Shown piece after piece: positions 12,753 to 18,190 of a stretch of DNA of 18,190 nt. The notes beneath the pieces are model-generated. The model worked only from the letters and a program-made list of their open reading frames with translations, was not told the DNA's origin and did not search any database. The translations under genes were made by a program, and so were the position numbers. Source of the stretch: Rhizobiaceae bacterium (GTDB taxonomy: Bacteria > Pseudomonadota > Alphaproteobacteria > Rhizobiales > Rhizobiaceae); contig JAKISV010000041.1 of the NCBI GenBank assembly GCA_021648425.1, forward strand, positions 1 through 18,190, given 5' to 3'. Position 1 is the first letter of the stretch; every line of letters starts with the position of its first letter.

Positions 12753-14638
12753 TGGTAACCAGATATGATGTGGTTGTTATCGGTGGAGGGCATGCGGGGT
12801 GTGAAGCCGCGGCTGCTGCTGCGCGTATGGGCGCCAAGACAACTTTGGTTACCCATCAATTTTCTACCATAGGTGAGATGTCCTGCAACCCGGCAATCGG
12901 CGGTTTGGGCAAGGGGCATCTGGTACGTGAGATTGATGCGCTGGACGGGTTGATGGGCCGTGTGGCTGATTATGGCGGTATTCAGTTTCGGTTGCTTAAC
13001 CGTAGCAAGGGACCGGCTGTGCGCGGCCCAAGGGCCCAGGAAGACAGAGAGCTCTATCGCGATGGCATGCAGTCAGCAATCAGAGAAACTGAAAACCTGG
13101 TTGTTGTTGAAGCGAGCGTTGAAGATATTCGAATCGTTGACGGAATGGTTAACGGTGTAATTCTGGCTAATGGCAGCGTCATTGAAGCTGGTTGCGTAGT
13201 GCTTACTACCGGAACTTTTCTTCGGGGGGTAATTCATATAGGGGACAAAAGAATTTCTGCCGGGCGGATGGGTGAAAAGGCTACGCACGGACTTTCTAAA
13301 ACCCTGGAAACTCATAAGTTCAATTTGGCGCGATTGAAAACCGGAACGCCGGCTCGTCTCGATCGCGAAACAATTAACTGGAATATATTGGAAATGCAGG
13401 CCGGTGACGAAAAGCCGGTGGCATTCTCTGAGTTGAGCGATGGTCTTTTTAACCGGCAGATTGAGTGTGGTATTAGCAGAACCAACCGCCTTACCCATGA
13501 AATTATCGAAGAGAATTTAAAGTATTCTGCAATGTATTCGGGCCAGATCAAAGGCACGGGTCCACGCTACTGCCCGTCGATTGAAGACAAAATTGTACGG
13601 TTTGGCCAACGTGATGGCCATCAGGTGTTTTTGGAGCCAGAGGGGCTAAATGCGCGAAGTGTTTATCCCAATGGAATTTCCACTTCTTTGCCTGAGGAAA
13701 TTCAACTGAAATTTATCAGAACAATTTCCGGCCTGGAAAAGGCCGAGATATTACAACCCGGCTATGCAATTGAGTACGACTATGTTGATCCGCGTTCACT
13801 GTTGCCCAGTCTGGAGGCCCGTGCGATTGGCGGCTTTTTTCTGGCCGGGCAAATCAATGGTACTACCGGTTATGAAGAAGCTGCCGCCCAGGGGTTGGTT
13901 GCCGGATTGAATGCTGCCAGAAAAGCAGATGGTGGTGAAGCGATCCATTTTAGCCGAACCAGTTCCTATATCGGCGTGATGATTGATGACCTGGTAAGCA
14001 AGGGTGTCAGTGAGCCCTACAGAATGTTTACATCGCGTGCGGAATATCGCCTTTCGCTTCGTGCTGACAATGCTGATCAACGGCTAACGCCCTTGGGCAT
14101 CGATATTGGCTGTGTGGGTACAAAGCGGCAAAGCCGGTTTTTGGAGAAAATGGAAATACTAAGTCAGTACCGGGATTTATCCAGTGTGCTTAACATGACC
14201 CCTAACGAAGCGGTGGCGAAAGGGTTGAATGTCAATCAGGACGGAGTGCGCCGCAGCGCCTATGATTTAATGTCCTACCCCCATATCTCTTATAGCGATT
14301 TGGCGAAGGTTTGGCCGCAGCTGGCCAGTGCGCCCGAGTGGGCCAGGGAACAACTGCAAATCGAAGCATCTTATGCGGTCTATTTGAAAAGGCAGGAAGC
14401 TGATGTTGCTGCCGTTAGGCGTGATGAAGGAAAAAGAATTCCTGCTGATTTCGAATTTTCCAATTTGCCGGGACTTTCTTCTGAGTTGATTGGCAAGCTG
14501 GAAAAGATTCGCCCGATCGATATCGCCCAGGCTTCGCGCATTGACGGTATGACGCCCGCTGCACTGACGTTGCTGCTCTCCAGGATCAAGCGCGATGAGC
14601 GCCAGAGCGGAACACCGCGCAGTCGCGGCGCTGCGTGA
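12752..14638 (+). CDS. mnmG: tRNA uridine-5-carboxymethylaminomethyl modification enzyme MnmG (GidA)
   Basis: MnmG is the FAD-dependent partner of MnmE in wobble-uridine modification. The 628-residue protein begins with the dinucleotide-binding loop YDVVVIGGGHAGCEAA (5-20) and keeps the signature SCNPAIGGLGKGHLVREID (47-65), GPAVRGPRAQ, and the second signature region GQINGTTGYEEAAAQGLVAG. The C-terminal third is the helical tRNA-binding and MnmE-binding region. Length is typical. The start is ATG. The stop TGA overlaps a GTG of the rsmG frame (GTGA), so mnmG and rsmG are tightly linked. Confidence 0.97.
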   Translation: MVTRYDVVVIGGGHAGCEAAAAAARMGAKTTLVTHQFSTIGEMSCNPAIGGLGKGHLVREIDALDGLMGRVADYGGIQFRLLNRSKGPAVRGPRAQEDRELYRDGMQSAIRETENLVVVEASVEDIRIVDGMVNGVILANGSVIEAGCVVLTTGTFLRGVIHIGDKRISAGRMGEKATHGLSKTLETHKFNLARLKTGTPARLDRETINWNILEMQAGDEKPVAFSELSDGLFNRQIECGISRTNRLTHEIIEENLKYSAMYSGQIKGTGPRYCPSIEDKIVRFGQRDGHQVFLEPEGLNARSVYPNGISTSLPEEIQLKFIRTISGLEKAEILQPGYAIEYDYVDPRSLLPSLEARAIGGFFLAGQINGTTGYEEAAAQGLVAGLNAARKADGGEAIHFSRTSSYIGVMIDDLVSKGVSEPYRMFTSRAEYRLSLRADNADQRLTPLGIDIGCVGTKRQSRFLEKMEILSQYRDLSSVLNMTPNEAVAKGLNVNQDGVRRSAYDLMSYPHISYSDLAKVWPQLASAPEWAREQLQIEASYAVYLKRQEADVAAVRRDEGKRIPADFEFSNLPGLSSELIGKLEKIRPIDIAQASRIDGMTPAALTLLLSRIKRDERQSGTPRSRGAA

Positions 14639-14643
14639 TTAAA

Positions 14644-15300
14644 ATGAGCGACTTCCTTCCGTCCCCCGGGGATCAAAAATTATTAGATTCGATTGTGCCT
14701 GTTTCACGTGAAACAATGGCGAAGCTTCAGATTTATGTTGACCTGCTTGTAGAATGGCAGAAAAAAACCAATCTGGTTGCCCAATCCACACTTCAAGATG
14801 TCTGGCGGCGTCATATATGTGACAGCGCTCAATGCGAAGCGGTGGGAAAGGTTATTTTACCCTCCGGGCGTAATTGGCTGGATCTTGGTTCGGGGGCCGG
14901 GTTTCCAGGCCTGGTGGTGGCAATTGTTGGATGCTCAGATATGCGGGTGCAACTGGTAGAGAGCAACGCAAAAAAATGCGCGTTTCTGCGGAAGGTAATT
15001 CGGGAAACCGGAATAGATGCCAGCGTAACAAATGAACGCATTGAGTCGGTTACGAAACAGTTTCAGGATGTTGAAATATTGACCGCCCGTGCACTGGCCC
15101 CCATGAGAAAGCTTCTGGATTTATCACATAGCTGGCTTGAAAATGGGGCATTGGGCATGTTTCCAAAGGGGCAAGACTATATGGGGGAACTGGAAGATTG
15201 TCGTGGTGTGTGGAATTTTGATCTGGTAATACATAATAGTCGCACCAACGATAATTCTGTATTGCTGGAAATTCGCAATTTAAAAAAACCCTGCCGGTAG
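14644..15300 (+). CDS. rsmG: 16S rRNA (guanine527-N7)-methyltransferase RsmG (GidB)
   Basis: RsmG methylates N7 of G527 in 16S rRNA using S-adenosylmethionine. The 218-residue form has the SAM-binding motif LDLGSGAGFPG at 79-89, VQLVESNAKKCAFLR and ILTARALAPM, all typical. Residues VSRET (20-24) are encoded by a perfect parS site. I chose the ATG at 14644; a GTG three codons earlier at 14635 overlaps the mnmG stop by four bases and is equally possible, neither having a clear ribosome-binding site. It is followed by parA after 36 bases. Confidence 0.95.
   Translation: MSDFLPSPGDQKLLDSIVPVSRETMAKLQIYVDLLVEWQKKTNLVAQSTLQDVWRRHICDSAQCEAVGKVILPSGRNWLDLGSGAGFPGLVVAIVGCSDMRVQLVESNAKKCAFLRKVIRETGIDASVTNERIESVTKQFQDVEILTARALAPMRKLLDLSHSWLENGALGMFPKGQDYMGELEDCRGVWNFDLVIHNSRTNDNSVLLEIRNLKKPCR
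14700..14715. other. parS: parS site 3, perfect, inside rsmG
   Basis: TGTTTCACGTGAAACA lies within rsmG and is read in frame as part of codons for P-V-S-R-E-T. It is identical to parS site 2, about 2 kb away, and lies 637 bases upstream of the parA start. Confidence 0.93.
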
Positions 15301-15336
15301 AATTGCGAAACAGGCACAATATTACCAAGGTGGGAA

Positions 15337-16167
15337 ATGTATCTGGTGGAGAATAAATTCAGGATGGCACAACAATCATCCCCGAGAATTATAACCATTG
15401 CCAATCAAAAAGGCGGTGTTGGCAAAACAACAACCGCCATTAATCTGGCTACTGCCCTGGCGGCGGTGGACAAAAATGTTTTGATTGTCGATCTGGACCC
15501 CCAGGGAAATGCCAGTACCGGGTTGGGAATTGACCGCAATATGCGTGAAAAATCCACCTATGATCTGCTAACCGGCCGAGCCGGGCTTGGTGAAACTTTG
15601 GTGCCAACAGCGGTGCCAAGGCTTTATGTTTCTCCATCAACGCTGGATTTGCTTGGTGTTGAGATGGAAATTTCTCAACTGCCTGACAGGGCCTACCGTT
15701 TGAAAAACGCTATTAAGGAATATAATCCTAGTGCGTTGCCGTTTGATTTCATATTGATAGACTGTCCACCTTCTTTGAATTTACTGACCATCAATGCAAT
15801 GGCGGCGGCTTCTGCACTGATCGTTCCTCTGCAATGTGAATTCTTTGCCCTTGAGGGTTTAAGTCAATTGCTGCAAACGGTGGAACAGGTGCGACAAACC
15901 GTAAACCCGGATCTGAAAATTCACGGCATTGCACTAACCATGTTTGATCCACGCAACAACCTGTCCACGCAGGTGGTGGATGATGTGCGTGAATTTATGG
16001 GAGATCAGGTTTATGACACAGTGATACCCAGAAATGTTCGTATTTCCGAAGCGCCATCCTATGGCAAACCTGCGATTTTATATGACTTAAAATGCGCCGG
16101 CAGTCAGGCCTATCTGAAATTGGCGGCAGAAGTGATCAAACGTGAAAAACGCCTGGCACAAGCATGA
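15337..16167 (+). CDS. parA: Chromosome-partitioning ATPase ParA (Soj family)
   Basis: ParA is a nucleoid-binding ATPase that moves ParB-parS complexes apart after origin replication. The 276-residue form has the deviant Walker A KGGVGKTT (25-32) with the signature lysine, the A' region VDLDPQGNASTGLG (51-64) and Walker B FILIDCPPSLN (138-148), plus NVRISEAPSYGKP near the C-terminus. I chose the ATG at 15337 because AAGGTGG precedes it at good spacing; the ATG at 15364 would give 267 residues, nearer the usual ParA length. It lies downstream of rsmG and 53 bases before parB, forming the parAB operon next to three parS sites. Confidence 0.96.
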   Translation: MYLVENKFRMAQQSSPRIITIANQKGGVGKTTTAINLATALAAVDKNVLIVDLDPQGNASTGLGIDRNMREKSTYDLLTGRAGLGETLVPTAVPRLYVSPSTLDLLGVEMEISQLPDRAYRLKNAIKEYNPSALPFDFILIDCPPSLNLLTINAMAAASALIVPLQCEFFALEGLSQLLQTVEQVRQTVNPDLKIHGIALTMFDPRNNLSTQVVDDVREFMGDQVYDTVIPRNVRISEAPSYGKPAILYDLKCAGSQAYLKLAAEVIKREKRLAQA

Positions 16168-16220
16168 TGGACAAAGTCTGGTTGAAAACCAATTTAACAA
16201 ACAAAGCCGGAGAAAGATGA

Positions 16221-17120
16221 ATGGCTGAATTGAGCGCAAAAAAAAGATTGGGTCGGGGTCTGGCCGCATTGATCGGTGAAATTGAAACGGTGCCGGAAGC
16301 TAAAATCGAATCGGGTGAATTAAAAGCGGACCTGAGTGCGCCCATTGAATTAGTGCGGGCCAATCCAAATAACCCAAGGCGGGTATTTTTGGATTCAGAA
16401 CTTCAGGATTTGGCTAATTCCATCGCAGAACATGGTATTGTTCAGCCAATTTTGGTGCGTACCATTAAGAGTGAAGACCTGGCTGGTGCAAAATATGAAA
16501 TTATTGCAGGTGAGCGAAGATGGCGCGCTGCGCAAAAAGCGGGATTACATGAAGTCCCTATTCTTGTTCGCGAAGTAGAGGATCGCCAGGCGCTTGAAAT
16601 AGCGATTATCGAAAATGTGCAACGCGCTGATCTCAATACAATTGAGGAGGCCATGGGATATCATCAATTGATGAATGAGTATGATTATTCGCAAAATGAT
16701 CTGGCACAGGTTATTGGCAAAAGCCGCAGTCATGTGGCGAATACATTGCGCTTGTTAAAGCTTCCACCGCAAATACAAGAAATGATTTCATCGGGTGAGA
16801 TTTCAGCAGGTCACGGGCGTACACTTGTCACCAGTGATGATCCTTTGTTGCTGGCAAAACGGATAATTCGTGAGGGATTGTCTGTGCGTCAAGCTGAAGG
16901 GTTGATGAAACAGCCCGGTAAGCTTGAGACAAAAAGTGCTGTATTGGACAAGGCTGGGACACAAAAAAGTGCTGATATTCAGGCTTTGGAAACACGGCTT
17001 GGAGATGTTTTAGGATTGAAGGTTTCGGTATCATTTCGAAAAAATGAGTCTGGAGACATTCGCATTAATTATAAAAACCTGGAACAGCTTGATGATATCT
17101 GCAGGCGTCTTGAACGCTAA
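16221..17120 (+). CDS. parB: Chromosome-partitioning protein ParB (CTPase, parS-binding)
   Basis: ParB binds parS, slides along DNA as a CTP-dependent clamp and stimulates ParA. The 299-residue protein begins with the ParA-activating segment KKRLGRGLAALIGE (7-20). Next comes ANPNNPRRVF (47-56), then the CTP-binding motif GERRWRA (97-103), ENVQRADLN (131-139), the helix-turn-helix DLAQVIGKSRSHVANTLRLL (160-179), and a C-terminal dimerisation domain. All hallmark motifs are intact. The start is ATG with GGAGAAAG about four bases upstream. It converges with holA across a 24-base gap with no obvious terminator. Confidence 0.97.
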   Translation: MAELSAKKRLGRGLAALIGEIETVPEAKIESGELKADLSAPIELVRANPNNPRRVFLDSELQDLANSIAEHGIVQPILVRTIKSEDLAGAKYEIIAGERRWRAAQKAGLHEVPILVREVEDRQALEIAIIENVQRADLNTIEEAMGYHQLMNEYDYSQNDLAQVIGKSRSHVANTLRLLKLPPQIQEMISSGEISAGHGRTLVTSDDPLLLAKRIIREGLSVRQAEGLMKQPGKLETKSAVLDKAGTQKSADIQALETRLGDVLGLKVSVSFRKNESGDIRINYKNLEQLDDICRRLER

Positions 17121-17144
17121 AACCCAAACCGCTAAACTCGAAAA

Positions 17145-18176
17145 TTATCGGCTTTTTGCCTGAAGGGCTATAGCCAGGAGAGTGGTGGCGGAAATGGAGC
17201 GGGCGAGAGCGGGTTTTGCGCGGGTTTCATAAAATGCTGTATCGAGCCTTTTCAGTGCAAGTCCCAGCTTTCTCAGGGTCCAGGTATTGAGCATTTTTAT
17301 CATTGAATCGCGGCGAGAAAAGTGAACAGGAGGGCGCGCTGAACTGATCAGATTTGCGGGGCTGGTATTTTTTACATCCATAGCTGCGCGGAACTGGTGC
17401 AGGGTTTGAAAATGTTTAAGGGTTGCGCGAACCAGCATATCTGCTGAGCCGCCGCTTTGTAAAAACTGATCAAGCCTGGTGTTTAAGAAATCCGTTTGCC
17501 CCAGACTTGCAGCATCAATTATGTCACTGGCAGCTACCGCTGAAACGTTACCCAGCAGCGCGTCAATCTGTTCACGTGTGATGGTGTTTTGACCATGGGC
17601 ATAAAGGGCTAACTTTTGTAATTCATTGCGGCTGGCGCGGCGATCCTCGCCCAGAAATGAACGCAGATAGTCTCTGGTTTCATAATCCAGGCTCAAACCG
17701 TAGGCGGTAATTTCTTCATTGATTAATTGTTCAAGGGCGGCCGCGCCATCCTGGTAGCAGGGTAGGGCTATGGCTGAATCAGATTTTTCAATCAGTTTTC
17801 GCAGGGCGGAATCACGTTTCAAATCGCCGCCTTCAAATATTATCCAACAATCAGGTGGTGGCTCATCCAATACGGGCTTTAGAGCCGGTACAATATTCTT
17901 GCGGGTATTACCCGTAATTTTTATCAGCTTGTTGTTGCCAAACATCGAAATTGAAAATGCTTCATCGGAAAGTTTTCCGGTCTGGGAGGCGATATCCTCG
18001 GCCTCAAAGCGCAATATAGACATCGGGTCGTTATTGCCAAAACCGAGGCTGTTCGACAATTTTTCAGACCGTTCACTAACCAATCCCTGATCAGGACCGT
18101 ATAGCAGAACAAAGTGGATATTTTTGTCGGGTTTTGCAATAAAACCATCTACCTGGGAAGCTTTTTTTTGAGCCAT
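17145..18176 (-). CDS. holA: DNA polymerase III delta subunit
   Basis: HolA is the wrench subunit of the clamp loader; it opens the DnaN sliding clamp. The 343-residue sequence fits the family: HFVLLYGPDQGLVSERSEKL near the start, then FSISMFGNNKLIKI, CWIIFEGGDLKRDSALRKLIE, FLGEDRRASRNELQKLALYA, and a helical C-terminus. Delta subunits lack a functional Walker A, and none is seen here. The start is ATG. A TAG just upstream (18182-18184 on the minus strand) may end the preceding gene, commonly lptE in this neighbourhood, but only two codons are visible. Confidence 0.95.
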   Translation of the reverse strand: MAQKKASQVDGFIAKPDKNIHFVLLYGPDQGLVSERSEKLSNSLGFGNNDPMSILRFEAEDIASQTGKLSDEAFSISMFGNNKLIKITGNTRKNIVPALKPVLDEPPPDCWIIFEGGDLKRDSALRKLIEKSDSAIALPCYQDGAAALEQLINEEITAYGLSLDYETRDYLRSFLGEDRRASRNELQKLALYAHGQNTITREQIDALLGNVSAVAASDIIDAASLGQTDFLNTRLDQFLQSGGSADMLVRATLKHFQTLHQFRAAMDVKNTSPANLISSARPPVHFSRRDSMIKMLNTWTLRKLGLALKRLDTAFYETRAKPALARSISATTLLAIALQAKSR

Positions 18177-18190
18177 GAGGGCTATCGCAG

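Noticed and set aside
13073..13498. 141-codon minus-strand ORF within mnmG
   Set aside because: It is antisense to the well-conserved mnmG coding sequence and has no family features.
17573..17578. CACGTG core in holA as another parS
   Set aside because: The left flank is shifted by one base and the right flank (TGATGG) does not match; several mismatches to the parS palindrome.
18177..18190. End of lptE upstream of holA
   Set aside because: Only two codons and a TAG are visible; the neighbourhood makes it plausible but the sequence cannot support a call.
1..18190. Mobile elements, CRISPR arrays, toxin-antitoxin or defence genes
   Set aside because: No transposase, integrase, long terminal repeats, spaced repeat arrays or defence-type proteins are seen; every sizeable gene is a recognisable conserved family member.

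Overview
This window is a conserved, ordinary-looking piece of an alphaproteobacterial chromosome around the replication origin. The gene order ppsR / hemE-hemJ-rho-mnmE-mnmG-rsmG-parA-parB / holA to the right, and maf-aroE-coaE-dnaQ, secB, fxsA, Tim44-family adaptor, mltA, smr and an XRE regulator to the left, is the arrangement I know from Hyphomicrobiales (Rhizobiales) and relatives. Base composition looks moderate (roughly mid-40s % GC by eye, not computed), low for that group. I see no mobile element, CRISPR array, rRNA, tRNA or obvious foreign island.

Layout. Positions 1-2126 hold the tail of an unidentified rightward gene, then (minus strand) XRE regulator, Smr protein and MltA. At 2144-2854 is a membrane-anchored Tim44-family adaptor. 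fxsA and secB run rightward at 3023-4168. A tight minus-strand operon, ppsR > maf > aroE > coaE > dnaQ, fills 4174-7854, with several start/stop overlaps or gaps of only a few bases. A 403-base gap without a convincing gene (7855-8257) separates ppsR from hemE. It contains a cluster of DnaA boxes, an AT-rich stretch, a CtrA-like site and a GANTC site, and I read it as the chromosomal oriC. From 8258 the plus strand carries heme genes (hemE, hemJ), rho, the two tRNA wobble-uridine modification genes mnmE and mnmG, the 16S rRNA methyltransferase rsmG, and the segregation pair parA-parB. holA converges from the right edge.

How it fits together. Most genes on both sides point away from the proposed origin, so they are co-oriented with the forks; fxsA, secB and holA are the exceptions. 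Three parS-type sites (two perfect, one with one deviation) lie in mnmE-mnmG-rsmG, about 4.5-6.7 kb from the origin and just upstream of the parAB genes whose ParB product binds them. One parS shares bases with the mnmE stop codon and another encodes part of RsmG.

I found no undescribed multi-gene system. The most informative non-coding signals are the oriC region (including a perfect DnaA box overlapping the hemE start codon), the parS placement, and two small open reading frames (30 and 38 codons), both speculative.
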